Shown here piece by piece: positions 1 to 8,376 of a stretch of DNA of 64,000 bases. The stretch covers positions 248,001 to 312,000 of the forward strand of contig NZ_BMZS01000004.1 of assembly GCF_014652915.1 (NCBI RefSeq). Direction: 5' to 3'. A model generated the notes under the pieces. The model was not told the origin of the DNA. It did no database searches and saw nothing but the letters and a program-made list of their open reading frames with translations. Positions within the stretch are counted from its first letter, which is position 1; every line of letters begins with the position of its first letter. The position numbers and the translations under genes are program-made. The DNA comes from Thalassobaculum fulvum (lineage in GTDB: Bacteria > Pseudomonadota > Alphaproteobacteria > Thalassobaculales > Thalassobaculaceae).

Positions 1-638
1 GGGTGCAGGCGGTCCGGCTCGCGGTTGCTCCGCCGGGCGGTCGGCGACGGTGCGGCGGCCGCCTCCTCCGCCAGGCGGGTCGCCTTCAGGCGCTCGATCT
101 CGGCCCGCTCCGCCGCGTCGACCGCGCGGTCGCCGGAGAACACGAACTCCTTGCGCTGGTAGCGATGCACGGCGCGCCTGCCGTCGATCAGGGCCTTGGT
201 CGCGGGGTCGAGACGCTCGTACGCGTCGACCGTGTCCGCGAACAGCGTGTCACCGCCGCGCGACGGCACGGTCACCCCGTGCAGCAGGGTCACGCTGCTC
301 GGCTTCTCGGTGAACGTGCTGTCGCTGTGCCAGTGGGTGCCGGCTCCGTCGCGGCCGATCGGCTTGCCGTCCTTGCGGACATTCGAGAGCACGTAGATCT
401 GCGGATGCGACGGCAGATTGTAGGCGCTTATGAAGAACGGCTCGATCGCCCCGAACGCCTCGGCGAACCGGATGAAGCCGTCCGGGTCGACGTCCTGGCC
501 GCGGATCGCGATGACCTTGTGGCGCCAGAACTGCTCCAGCAACGCGGCCCGGTCGGCCGGATCGATCGGCCTGGACAGGTCCAGCCCCTTGATCTCGGCC
601 CCCAGGAACTCGGAAAGTGGCTCTGCCGTCAGGGTCAT
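1..638 (-). CDS. TauD/TfdA-family Fe(II)/2-oxoglutarate dioxygenase, 3' end outside window
   Basis: This is an open frame running off the left edge, with about 212 N-terminal codons visible. The protein starts MTLTAEPLSEFLGAEIKGLD, which matches the usual N-terminus of the TauD/TfdA family. These enzymes hydroxylate small substrates (for example sulfonates, aryloxyacetates, carnitine precursors) using Fe(II), 2-oxoglutarate and O2. The metal-binding HxD pair is visible as H104 and D106 in WHSDSTF. The distal His and the 2-oxoglutarate-binding Arg lie beyond the window. The ATG overlaps the TGA of the upstream exported-protein gene (ATGA), so the two are probably co-transcribed. The substrate cannot be assigned. 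Confidence 0.85.
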   Translation of the reverse strand, partial: MTLTAEPLSEFLGAEIKGLDLSRPIDPADRAALLEQFWRHKVIAIRGQDVDPDGFIRFAEAFGAIEPFFISAYNLPSHPQIYVLSNVRKDGKPIGRDGAGTHWHSDSTFTEKPSSVTLLHGVTVPSRGGDTLFADTVDAYERLDPATKALIDGRRAVHRYQRKEFVFSGDRAVDAAERAEIERLKATRLAEEAAAAPSPTARRSNREPDRLH

Positions 639-1192
639 TGGGTGACCATCGCCTTCGAGAAGATGAGCCGGGACGAGACCGCATCGTCCACCCGGACCTC
701 GACGCCGGTCAACATGAACCGGCCGCCGCTGCCGGCGTCCCGCCAGTCGGACGCGTCCAGCAGGATCCGCAGCAGCGAAAGCTCGGGCCGGACATCCAGC
801 GAGGCCGGGTCCTGGAGCTCGCGCGCGAGGGACTGGCGCTCCGCCGGATCGAGCTCGCGGGCGTAGCGGAACTGCAGAACCATGTCCTGCCGATCGCCTC
901 GGGCGACGGAATAGGCCGACAGGGAGTATCCGGCGCGGTCGGCCAGTTCGTCGATCCGACCGGGTGCCTCGACCAGCAGCTGACGGAAGGCCCCGGCCGC
1001 CCGCTCGTCGCGGCCGGAGGCGACGGCCCGGCTCCAGACACGGTCGATCCATTGCGCTACCGCGGCCTCGGTCGCGCTCACCCAGCCGCCGACCGCCACC
1101 ACGGCGTCGCCGATCGCCCCGGCCCGCGCCGATTGCGTCACGCCGCCGAGGGCCGCTGCGACGAGCATCGCCGCGACCAACGTACCCTTCAT
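635..1192 (-). CDS. Hypothetical exported protein
   Basis: A protein of about 185 aa with a signal peptide (Lys, then a run of Ala/Val/Leu, ending near SARAG) and a mostly helical mature part. No family recognised. The ATG at 1192 was chosen because a GGAAG motif lies about 9 nt upstream. An in-frame TTG two codons earlier (1198) is an alternative. It overlaps the dioxygenase gene by four bases (ATGA) and is divergent from parA across about 150 bp. The coupling of an envelope protein to a cytoplasmic dioxygenase is unexplained. Confidence 0.7.
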   Translation of the reverse strand: MKGTLVAAMLVAAALGGVTQSARAGAIGDAVVAVGGWVSATEAAVAQWIDRVWSRAVASGRDERAAGAFRQLLVEAPGRIDELADRAGYSLSAYSVARGDRQDMVLQFRYARELDPAERQSLARELQDPASLDVRPELSLLRILLDASDWRDAGSGGRFMLTGVEVRVDDAVSSRLIFSKAMVTQ

Positions 1193-1340
1193 AGCCAAGC
1201 TCTTCCGTTGCCCGTGCCGGAGCCAACGCCTGCAGTGCGCACAGCAAACCGCATTCCGGGGGCGTGCGCAACGCGGGCATTGCGTTCATTGCCTGTTCCG
1301 CCATTATGAATCAGCGCTGCAGCGGGGGAGCGGAACTGAC

Positions 1341-1988
1341 ATGGCGAGCGTTCTCGTGGTCGCCACCAGCAAGGGCGGCACCGGCAAGACCACCATCGCC
1401 GCGTCGCTTGCCGCGTACTGGCGGGACGCCGGCAAACGCGTCGCCGTCCTGGACACCGACCCGAACCAGGCCGCCACCCGCTGGATCCGCAAGGGCGAGA
1501 GCTACAAGGACGTCGAGTCTCAGGCGACCGCCGACGAGCATGCGATCATCGGCGCCGTCCAGGACCTCGGCCAGCGGGCGGACCTGGTGATCGTGGACAC
1601 CGCCGGGTTCGGGAACCAGTCGATGATCTACTCGGTCGGCATCGCCGACCTCGTGCTGATCCCGGTCATGGCCGACGAGGCGAGCCTGTTCGAGGCCGTC
1701 AAGATGAAGAAGGTGATCGAAAGCGCCAGTGCGCTGACCCGCCGGAGCATCGCGTTCCGCACCGTACTGAACCGGGTCAAGCGCGCGACGGTGGTGCGCC
1801 ATACCGAGCGTCAGCTGGAGAACCTCGGCCTGAACCCGGTCGAGGCCCGGATCGGCGATCGCGCCATCTTCCAGGAAGCGTCGTACCATGGCGCCTCCCC
1901 ACAGGAGCTCGCCCCGAAGACCAACGCCTCCCTGGAGATACGCCGGCTCGCGCGGGAGCTCGAGCCGGCGCTGTTCGCGACCGCCTGA
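1341..1988 (+). CDS. ParA/MinD-superfamily ATPase (orphan)
   Basis: A 215-aa protein with the deviant Walker A motif KGGTGKTT at residues 11-18, a DTDPNQ motif near 38-43, and VIVDTAG (Walker B-like) in the middle. This is the size and layout of small ParA/ParF/McdA-type ATPases, which position plasmids, protein complexes or microcompartments by dynamic binding. No parB-like gene lies next to it. The neighbours are envelope genes, so a role in placing a membrane assembly is possible but inferred. The SD is GGGGGAG about 10 nt before the ATG. It converges on the mitofilin-like gene with only 6 bp between the stops. Confidence 0.85.
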   Translation: MASVLVVATSKGGTGKTTIAASLAAYWRDAGKRVAVLDTDPNQAATRWIRKGESYKDVESQATADEHAIIGAVQDLGQRADLVIVDTAGFGNQSMIYSVGIADLVLIPVMADEASLFEAVKMKKVIESASALTRRSIAFRTVLNRVKRATVVRHTERQLENLGLNPVEARIGDRAIFQEASYHGASPQELAPKTNASLEIRRLARELEPALFATA

Positions 1989-1994
1989 CGCGCC

Positions 1995-3071
1995 CTACTG
2001 GACGCGCGCGGCCATCGAGATGATGTAGGCGTCCAGATCCTCGCGGACCGTATCGGCCTGCATGCGGGCCTTGACCGACTCGATCCAGGACGCGGCGAGC
2101 GCCGCCCGTCCCTCGGGAAGCGTTCCGAGGGTGTCGATCGCCGTCTGCAGTTCACCGCCCATCACGGCCTGCTCGGCCCGCGCCACGACCGCCGGAACGC
2201 CCTCGCCGGTGGGCGCGCCGTCGATACGCCAGCGCAGTCGCATGGTCGCCGCCGCCAGACTGGCGACGGTGTCCGACATCTGGGCCGCCAGATCGCCGCT
2301 GGCCGTCGGCCGCTGCTCGGCCATGAGGATGGCATGGGCCACTTCGTCGAAGGATTCCTGTACCTCCTCGACGGTCGGCACGCCGACCTCGGCCCGGGCC
2401 TCGATCGCCGCCACGATCGGCGCGGCGGCAGCGTCGCCCCCGGTCAGCGAACGGAAGAGGTTGAGCGGCCCGGCATAGGGCTCGGACCCGCCGAGCGCCG
2501 TCCGCAGGTCCTCGGCGACCATCAGGATGCCGGGGATCTTGGCGGTCTGAACCGCCTTCTCGAGGGCCGCCTCCTTCTCGGACATGGCCGCGATCGTCGC
2601 CTTCAGGGCCTCGACCTCGCCCTTCAACTCGGTCCGGACCTGATCCGCGGTCACCCGCTGCTCGGAGCCGGAGGAGCCGTACACGATCGGCGTCCACTGC
2701 GGATAGGTCAGGGCCAGCACGATCCCGACCACGCCGGCGATCAGGCCGGCCAGCGCAACACCGCTGCCGGAGCCCGACGACTCTGCCGCCGGTGCCGGGT
2801 GTGGCGCCGGTGCGGGCTGCGGCGCCGGCTTGGCCGCGGCAGCCTTGGCTTCGGACGCGGCGGCCTTGGCCTCCGACGCGGCGGCCTTGGCCTCGGACGC
2901 GGCAGCCTTGGCCTCCGAAGCGGCAGCCGTCTCGGCGGCCGATTGCTCGGCCGCCGGCTTCTCGGCCGCGGTCTCCTTGCCGCTTGCCGCCGCCGCGGTT
3001 GCCTTGGTGCGGCCCTTCCGGGTGGCACCGGTCGAAGTAGAACGCGAAGTGCGCTTAGGTTCGTCGGCCAT
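1995..3071 (-). CDS. Mitofilin-like membrane-anchored protein (short form)
   Basis: A 358-aa protein. An Ala/Lys/Glu-rich N-terminus (about 1-100) carries four AASEAKA-type heptads and then a Pro/Ala stretch. A single membrane helix follows (about 104-123), then a short coiled coil (about 140-175) and a helical C-terminal domain. The C-terminal pattern (LRTAL..PY, GVPTVEEVQESF, then RAEQAVMGGELQTAIDTL and a Trp-containing tail) resembles the alphaproteobacterial mitofilin/Mic60-like family (COG4223 type). The topology would put the N-terminus in the cytoplasm and the C-terminus in the periplasm. It pairs with the longer paralogue at 3870-5468. A clear SD (GGAGG, 5 nt) precedes the ATG. Confidence 0.7.
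   Translation of the reverse strand: MADEPKRTSRSTSTGATRKGRTKATAAAASGKETAAEKPAAEQSAAETAAASEAKAAASEAKAAASEAKAAASEAKAAAAKPAPQPAPAPHPAPAAESSGSGSGVALAGLIAGVVGIVLALTYPQWTPIVYGSSGSEQRVTADQVRTELKGEVEALKATIAAMSEKEAALEKAVQTAKIPGILMVAEDLRTALGGSEPYAGPLNLFRSLTGGDAAAAPIVAAIEARAEVGVPTVEEVQESFDEVAHAILMAEQRPTASGDLAAQMSDTVASLAAATMRLRWRIDGAPTGEGVPAVVARAEQAVMGGELQTAIDTLGTLPEGRAALAASWIESVKARMQADTVREDLDAYIISMAARVQ
2839..2922 (-). repeat. Four tandem 21-bp units coding for Ala-rich heptads
   Basis: Four consecutive 21-bp units (2839, 2860, 2881, 2902) differ at only a few positions. Read on the minus strand each encodes a heptad of the type A-A-S-E-A-K-A. They lie in the cytoplasmic N-terminus of the mitofilin-like protein. 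Such in-frame units expand and contract by slippage, so the copy number is likely strain-variable. Confidence 0.9.
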
Positions 3072-3168
3072 TGTGCCTCCGATCGATTGTGGCTGTTCCG
3101 GAAGGGTTCAAGTCGATCATGGTGCCCCGACCGTTCGAGTCAAGACGCGCCTGCGGCGCGGCTCGACC

Positions 3169-3798
3169 CTAGCGGCCCCCATGGGTCGCCAGGTGCCTGT
3201 AGTACTGAAGGACGGCCAGCGCGACCAGCGCCGCCCAGAAGTTCAGGGTATTCAGGGTGTAGGCGAACAGGGCCGTCACATAGATCGTGACCGCCTGCGA
3301 AAACAGCACCAGGAACGGAATGCCCAGCAAACCGGCCGCCAGGTCCATGTCGCGCAGATAGACCAGCGCGGCGACGACCGCGATCACCAGTAGCACCCCG
3401 ATGCTGAGCAAGGCGAGGGCGAGGCTCGGGTCGATGTCGGGCGTCCGCAGCACCGGCAGGAGCTTCTCGTAGCCGTACAGCGCCGGATCGGCGCGGTTCG
3501 TCAGGAAGGTCGTCCACGGGATGTCCCACGGGCCGCCGACCTCGAACACCGCCGAGATCCGGAAGCTGGGGCCGAAGGGATCGGCGTACAGGATGCACCA
3601 CGCCAGGGCCACGCCCGCACTCATGGCCGGCCAGGTGATGATCGGCACCCGCCAGTACGACCGCAGATGCGGCAGGCGGTGGAACCAACCGAGCCCTGCG
3701 AACGCCATCACCGGCAAGCTGAGCAACAGGCATCCGACGAGCCCCCGTAGCCCCAATTCCGCGACCCAACCGAGCAGTCTCCCGAACTCGCCGTCCAC
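3169..3798 (-). CDS. Five-helix integral membrane protein, unknown
   Basis: A 209-aa protein with about five hydrophobic segments (roughly 16-38, 50-70, 123-145, 148-170, 172-197) and a loop of about 50 residues between helices 2 and 3. No family recognised. It starts with GTG at 3798, preceded by GAGGG about 5 nt upstream. It sits between the two mitofilin-like genes in the same orientation, with gaps of about 70-100 bp. This placement makes it a candidate membrane partner of those proteins. Confidence 0.7.
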   Translation of the reverse strand: MDGEFGRLLGWVAELGLRGLVGCLLLSLPVMAFAGLGWFHRLPHLRSYWRVPIITWPAMSAGVALAWCILYADPFGPSFRISAVFEVGGPWDIPWTTFLTNRADPALYGYEKLLPVLRTPDIDPSLALALLSIGVLLVIAVVAALVYLRDMDLAAGLLGIPFLVLFSQAVTIYVTALFAYTLNTLNFWAALVALAVLQYYRHLATHGGR

Positions 3799-3869
3799 GA
3801 CGCCCTCGATCGTGTGTTGCCGGGTCGCGGGTGCCGGTCACGGCCGGACACGACGACCGATGACCACGG

Positions 3870-5468
3870 CTACCCGGCAGTCCCGATCCGCGCGTAGATC
3901 CGCTCGGCCAACGTGTCGAACGCCTGCTCGGTGGCGAACCGCTTACGCGCCTCGACGATCCAACCTTCCAACAGCACGTCGCTGCGACGGCCGTTCAGGG
4001 CGACCGCCTCGCTGATCGCCAGATCGAGCTGCCCGGCCTCCAGCGCGGCATCGATCGACGCCACCGCCGCGGTGACCTCCCCGATCGGGTCGGCCTCGGG
4101 CAGGCTGCGGGTCCCGACCAACACTTCCAGCCACGAACTGAGGCGCTGCGTCCAGCTCTGGATACGGGTCAGGGAACCGCCCATCTGGGTCGCCACGAAG
4201 GCGAAGTCGCGCCGGAGCCCGCCCAGCGTGGTCACGCCGGTCCCGGCATAGGCCCCGAGGTCCGTCAGCGCCGCCATCGCCTCCGGGTCGTTGCCGACCA
4301 GCCGCTCGGCCAGCGTCAGTTCCGCCTTGTACGGGGTATCCCGGTCGAGGGCGAGCCGCAGCTGGGTCATGCCGATCAGCGGCAGCTCGATGGCCTTCCG
4401 CTGCGCCGCGACCTGATTGGCCATCTCCGCCACCGGCCCGAGGCCGGCATTGGCCTTGGCCACCTCGCCCGACAGCCCGGCGATCCGCTCGCCGATCTCG
4501 GCGACCGCGGCATCGACCCGCTTGGACAACTCGCCGACCGCGCCGGCAGTCCGCTCGCCGTCGTCGGCCAGCGCCGAGAGCCGGGGCTCGAGCGCCTCGA
4601 CGGCCTCGCGCAGGCCGGCGATCGACTGCTCTGCCGCGTCGGCCCGCGCGGCCAGCCCCTCCAGCGTCTGCTGGACCTCGTCGAGCGCGGCGATGCGCTG
4701 CTCGAGCGCGTCGATCCGGTTCGATACCGTCTCGACCACGGTCGCCTGTGCGGACACCGCCTGCTCGGCCGCGCCCAGCCGCTGGTTCTGCTCGGTCTTC
4801 AGCAGCAGTTCGCGCGCGGCACCGGCGTCGAGGCCCGGGGTACCGGTGATCCGCTCGAGCGCCGCGGTCAGCTGCGCGATCCGCTGGTCGAGTCCGTCAT
4901 AGGTGATCTCGAGGCGCCCGGTATCCTGACCGGTGATGAAGTCGACCCACTTCGGGCTCATCTGCGGCACGTAGCGATGCAGCGCCGTCCGCGCCTCGTC
5001 GCGCAGGCTCGGAGCCGCCAGCGCGCCGAGCGCACCGCCGACGGCGATCACCGCGAACACGAAGGCCCAGGCCCCTGATCCCCGGCCCCCGGCCGCCCCC
5101 GCCGGAGCCTTCGCCGGCTCGCTGCTCGCCACCGGGCGCTCGCCGGACGGCGTCGCGGTCGAGCCCGTTGCGCCCTTGCCGGTATCCCTGCCGGCAGCGC
5201 TCCTGTCCGAGGCCCCCTTGTCCGAGGCCCCCTTGTCAGCAGTGCTCTTGTCGGCAGCGGCCTTGTCGGCAGCGCTCTTGTCGCCCGGGCCGCCATTCTC
5301 ACCCGAGCCGCCGTCGCCACCCGAGCCCGAGCCACCTGAGCCGCCCGAGCCACCCGACCCGGAACCGCCAAGCTTCGGCTCGGTTCGCGTCTGACCGCTT
5401 CCCGGATACTGGCTCGCCAGCTTCGAGAGCGCATCAGGATCCACGTTCGGTAGCGGTCGGTTCGCCAT
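3870..5468 (-). CDS. Mitofilin/Mic60-like coiled-coil membrane protein (long form)
   Basis: A 532-aa protein. It has a Gly/Ser-rich low-complexity stretch (about 34-62), degenerate SAADK/GASDK repeats (about 64-95), one membrane helix (about 133-152), a long coiled coil (about 185-345) and a C-terminal helical domain (about 350-525). The last domain has the hallmarks of alphaproteobacterial COG4223 mitofilin homologues: a LRLAL..TPYKAEL segment, then GVTTLGGLRRDF, and a final region of the form AALEAGQLDLAI...EGWIVEARKR. Mic60 relatives shape inner-membrane junctions and contact the outer membrane. No haem-synthesis genes, the usual neighbours of the housekeeping copy, are present, so this may be an accessory paralogue. 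SD GAGGGGGA lies 8 nt before the ATG. Confidence 0.75.
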   Translation of the reverse strand: MANRPLPNVDPDALSKLASQYPGSGQTRTEPKLGGSGSGGSGGSGGSGSGGDGGSGENGGPGDKSAADKAAADKSTADKGASDKGASDRSAAGRDTGKGATGSTATPSGERPVASSEPAKAPAGAAGGRGSGAWAFVFAVIAVGGALGALAAPSLRDEARTALHRYVPQMSPKWVDFITGQDTGRLEITYDGLDQRIAQLTAALERITGTPGLDAGAARELLLKTEQNQRLGAAEQAVSAQATVVETVSNRIDALEQRIAALDEVQQTLEGLAARADAAEQSIAGLREAVEALEPRLSALADDGERTAGAVGELSKRVDAAVAEIGERIAGLSGEVAKANAGLGPVAEMANQVAAQRKAIELPLIGMTQLRLALDRDTPYKAELTLAERLVGNDPEAMAALTDLGAYAGTGVTTLGGLRRDFAFVATQMGGSLTRIQSWTQRLSSWLEVLVGTRSLPEADPIGEVTAAVASIDAALEAGQLDLAISEAVALNGRRSDVLLEGWIVEARKRFATEQAFDTLAERIYARIGTAG

Positions 5469-5516
5469 TTTAGCAATCCCCCTCGGCCGGCCCGAGTCCG
5501 GGCCGCCAGTGTCCCG

Positions 5517-6026
5517 TCAGCTCGCCTTGATCGAATTGAACCAGCGGCGCGATCGGATCACCCACCCGGCCCGCTTCGGCCGAATGTCGTTCTCCTCCAT
5601 GATCGCCTTGACCCGGAGACGTGCCTCCTCCTGGGTCACCCGCCCTTTCGTCTTGGCGCGGTACATGTCGACCGCCTGATCGAACTCGCCCCGCGACAGG
5701 CGGCGGCCGCGGTTGCGGGCCGACTGCACCAGGATCAGGTCGCGGATCTCCGCCTCCGTGGTGCGTTGCAGCGAAAACCCCTGGTCGTTGACCGTCGACA
5801 GGAGAACGCCCCGCGCCTCCTCGAGCGACAGGTTGTATCGCGCCATGCCGTCCTGAAGCAGCCGCCGCTCTTCGTCGGCCCGGATGAAGCCGCCGTTCAT
5901 CGCCTCGATGCGGACCATGTCGGCGAAGCGGCGTCGCCCGTCCGTACCCTGCGGCATCGTCTGGTCCATCGTGATGTCGCCCGCCCCTTGCTCAACTGTC
6001 AGGCCTGAACGGCCTAAGAACCGCAT
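5517..6026 (-). CDS. Unknown soluble protein made of the RSRRWFN-ending domain
   Basis: A 169-aa soluble protein, or 150 aa if translation starts at the second ATG (5969). Neither start has a strong SD. Almost the whole protein (from about residue 34) aligns with the N-terminal 136 residues of the protein at 8377-9246. Shared positions include an early GG(Y/F)(V/I) with R..ER.LL, then Y.L...ARG, a central GR.SR..F, GRV...EA..RVK.(I/L)M and the terminal RSRRWFN.I. I do not recognise this domain. Its occurrence in two proteins of one locus argues for a shared function. Confidence 0.7.
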   Translation of the reverse strand: MRFLGRSGLTVEQGAGDITMDQTMPQGTDGRRRFADMVRIEAMNGGFIRADEERRLLQDGMARYNLSLEEARGVLLSTVNDQGFSLQRTTEAEIRDLILVQSARNRGRRLSRGEFDQAVDMYRAKTKGRVTQEEARLRVKAIMEENDIRPKRAGWVIRSRRWFNSIKAS

Positions 6027-6102
6027 CAGGCCTGATTTTTCAAGCTATTACCGACGACGACGCGTTTCAAACGTCGGAACGACGTCGGAACCGTTTCGAC
6101 CT

Positions 6103-6549
6103 TCAGCTCTCGCCGGCCGGCTGAAACGGCGGGACCGCGGTCATGATCCAGTGCGCCGCGACGCCGCCGACCACGGCCCCTGCAACGGTTGCGATACCGC
6201 CACCGCCGAGCAGATCGATGAGGATCGCCCCGCCGGCCGCACCGAGCGCGATCGCCGCGATCTCGGTCGTGCTGACGACGACCGTCTGTCCGCCGCCGGC
6301 GAGCCGGCCGGCGGTGCTCCGAGCCGAGGCGACCATGTCCTTCATGGCCGACTGCATCCGCCCTACCATGGCTTGCAATTCCTCGATCTGCTCCGGCGTC
6401 AGTACGCGCTGGCCGCCATCCGTGGAAGGGGCTGCCGCCGCCGGCGCGGACTCGGTCGCCGCGCCGCCGGACTGGGTCTGCGCCTGGGCCCCGACCGCCG
6501 TGAACCACAGCGCTCCGACCACGAGTACGGCGATTCGCCAAACGTGCAT
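6103..6549 (-). CDS. Small exported glycine-rich membrane protein
   Basis: About 148 aa from the ATG at 6549, which has an AGAGGAGAG ribosome site 4-5 nt upstream. The frame extends further upstream without such a site. The protein has a signal peptide ending in AQAQT, then a Gln/Glu-rich helix around the LTPEQIEELQ segment. After that come two glycine-rich hydrophobic segments (a GAAGGAILIDLLGGGG stretch and an AGAVVGGVAAHW stretch) resembling glycine-zipper hairpins. It belongs with the other three small exported two-helix proteins at 12542, 13041 and 13475. It is divergent from the exported protein at 6761. Confidence 0.7.
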   Translation of the reverse strand: MHVWRIAVLVVGALWFTAVGAQAQTQSGGAATESAPAAAAPSTDGGQRVLTPEQIEELQAMVGRMQSAMKDMVASARSTAGRLAGGGQTVVVSTTEIAAIALGAAGGAILIDLLGGGGIATVAGAVVGGVAAHWIMTAVPPFQPAGES

Positions 6550-6622
6550 CTGCCTCTCCTCTGTACCGCTTCTCGTTTCGAGCCGCTGTCGCCAGGCCGG
6601 CGTACCGCAACCTTTCGATAGC

Positions 6623-6638
6623 ATTATATCATTATGAT
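6623..6638 (-). promoter_or_regulatory. Putative -10 box with adjoining palindrome
   Basis: On the minus strand a perfect TATAAT (6628-6623) precedes the small exported protein gene by about 75 nt. It abuts the perfect palindrome ATCAT-T-ATGAT (6628-6638). This is a rare AT-rich patch between divergent genes. No convincing -35 box was found, so activation or an alternative sigma factor is possible. Confidence 0.35.
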
Positions 6639-6760
6639 GACAGTCGCGTTATCGGTACGCCACTGTCTTTATTTCGCGGTGCGGCAAATGGCCTTCTCGC
6701 GAGAGGCCGACGGCCGGCGCCGCCTGCAGGACCATCCCATACCAGCTCGCGGGAGATCCG

Positions 6761-7834
6761 ATGCTGTCACATTCGCCGGTAGCCCGGGTCGGTTCCGTTC
6801 CCCGTGCACCCCGGCAGCGCCGTGCCGCGGCGCGATGGCTGGCGCCGATCCTCGCCCTCGTCGGCACGATGGTCGGGGCCACGGCGCTCGCCGACACCCT
6901 CGACGACCGCGCCGCGGCCTGGTCGAACGACGACGCGCGGATCATAGCACGGGCCGCTCCGCGGCTGATCGACGGCGCGATCGCCCCGACCTTCGAGGCG
7001 ATGGACCGGCGGGTCGGCGCCTATGCCGACTGGGTCTACGGCTGGTTCTCCAGCCTGCTGACCGCCTGGGATCTCGCGGCAGTCGGTGCGATCGAGGCGC
7101 AGCAGGAGATCTCCGCCGGCCGGTTTCCCGATCCCGGCGCCGTCTACGACCGGCTGGCCGAGGTCGTCCAGGAGCGCTTCGACGGGACCGTCGCCCACGC
7201 GGAAGGCACGGAGATGCGGATCGTCCAGGCATGGGATCGAACCATGGCACGCCTCGCGGCGCTCGACGCCAGGCTCGCCGCCGAGCGCCGCGTCCGCATC
7301 CGAACGCTGGCACGCCGCCTCGGCGCCGACCCGGCACCGGCGTTGGACCGCTACGGGGGGCCGCTGCTGGCGGCGTCGGCCGCCGGCCGGGATCTGCCGG
7401 CCGCCGCCGTCCGGCACGCCCTGTCGGGCGTCGAGGACGGCGCCGGCGGCACCACGGACAGGGTCCTGGTCCGGTCGCTCCGTCCGCTCGCGACCAGGGC
7501 GGTCAGCGTCACGACCCGGCTCCTGCTGGCCCCGGTGATCGGCGGCGTCGTGGCATCGCCGGTCGCCGGCACCAACGGGCTCCTGGCGGCGGCCGCAACA
7601 CTGGCGACGATCTCGGCCGGCATCTGGGGCGCCGATTACGCCGCCAACCGGCTCGACAGCGCCCTGACCCGGCCCGATTTCGAGGCCACACTGCGGTCCC
7701 TGGTCCGCGACACCCACGCCAGGACTTCCAGGATCCTGCGCGCCCGGGCCGAGTCCGCCGTCTGCGCCGCGCTGACCGACCCGACAGCGTGCGCGGCACC
7801 GCAGCCGGTTGCGGCCCCGCGGCCACGAGGCTAG
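6761..7834 (+). CDS. Hypothetical exported helical protein
   Basis: A 357-aa protein with a signal sequence or anchor (about 26-45, possible cleavage at ALA-DT). A long predicted-helical Arg/Ala-rich periplasmic part follows. A second hydrophobic glycine/alanine-rich pair of segments lies around residues 245-290, followed by an Arg-rich tail ending in a Cys-containing loop. No family recognised. The ATG at 6761 follows GGGAG by 5 nt. It shares the divergent promoter region with the small exported protein at 6103-6549, which suggests co-regulation. Confidence 0.7.
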   Translation: MLSHSPVARVGSVPRAPRQRRAAARWLAPILALVGTMVGATALADTLDDRAAAWSNDDARIIARAAPRLIDGAIAPTFEAMDRRVGAYADWVYGWFSSLLTAWDLAAVGAIEAQQEISAGRFPDPGAVYDRLAEVVQERFDGTVAHAEGTEMRIVQAWDRTMARLAALDARLAAERRVRIRTLARRLGADPAPALDRYGGPLLAASAAGRDLPAAAVRHALSGVEDGAGGTTDRVLVRSLRPLATRAVSVTTRLLLAPVIGGVVASPVAGTNGLLAAAATLATISAGIWGADYAANRLDSALTRPDFEATLRSLVRDTHARTSRILRARAESAVCAALTDPTACAAPQPVAAPRPRG

Positions 7835-7912
7835 GCTCGGTCAGCCGGCCGGGTCCGCAGAAGGGCCCGGGATGCGGAGCACGATGACGGTGGGCTGGGC
7901 CGGAGGGCGGCC

Positions 7913-8335
7913 ATGGGCAATCATACCCTGGATTTCGGCGGCGTGATCGCACGCGTTCTGCTGTGCGTGTTCTTCGTGTTCGGCGCCTACAACGTCAGCG
8001 GCTACTCCTACTATCACTGGGTTACGTCGGACCAGCTGCAACCGCCGTCCGAGCACGTCCTGCAGATCGCCGTCGCCGGGGCGCTCGGCTTCGGTTTCTA
8101 CACGATCGGCGACATCACGCGCCGGTCGCTGCAGAAGGCCGGCGTGCCGCTGATCTCCGTCATGTTCGCGGCGTTCGCCTGGTATCTGGTGGAGGCCGAC
8201 TGGATCGAGATCCGGACCTTCGAGGATCTGGTCACCGCCATCCAGCTGACCGCCGTGGCGATTCTCACCTTCGGCGTCTGCTTCTCGTTCCTGCACTACC
8301 GCCTGGGCGGCGTGAAGCAGGTCGAGGAGACCTGA
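7913..8335 (+). CDS. Four-helix membrane protein (DUF6524-like)
   Basis: A 140-aa protein with four hydrophobic segments (about 10-30, 47-66, 79-95, 106-128). The motif YNVSGYSYYHWV after helix 1 recalls the small uncharacterised family DUF6524. The family name is from memory and only moderately certain. Function unknown. SD GGAGG lies 7 nt before the ATG. It ends convergent with the gene at 8377-9246 with about 40 bp between the stops. Confidence 0.7.
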   Translation: MGNHTLDFGGVIARVLLCVFFVFGAYNVSGYSYYHWVTSDQLQPPSEHVLQIAVAGALGFGFYTIGDITRRSLQKAGVPLISVMFAAFAWYLVEADWIEIRTFEDLVTAIQLTAVAILTFGVCFSFLHYRLGGVKQVEET

Positions 8336-8376
8336 CCGCCAGCGGGACGCCGGCCGTCGGCTGCCCCGGCGGCAGC

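Noticed and set aside
1236-1270. Two TGCGCA palindromes between divergent genes
   Set aside because: Six-base GC palindromes are too common in this sequence to call.
2839-2922. 21-bp units considered as a CRISPR array
   Set aside because: The units abut without spacers, are in-frame and encode Ala-rich heptads.
5480-5510. Hairpin GGCCCG/CGGGCC as a terminator
   Set aside because: The stem is short with no T-run, and the downstream gene starts directly after it. Likely chance in GC-rich sequence.
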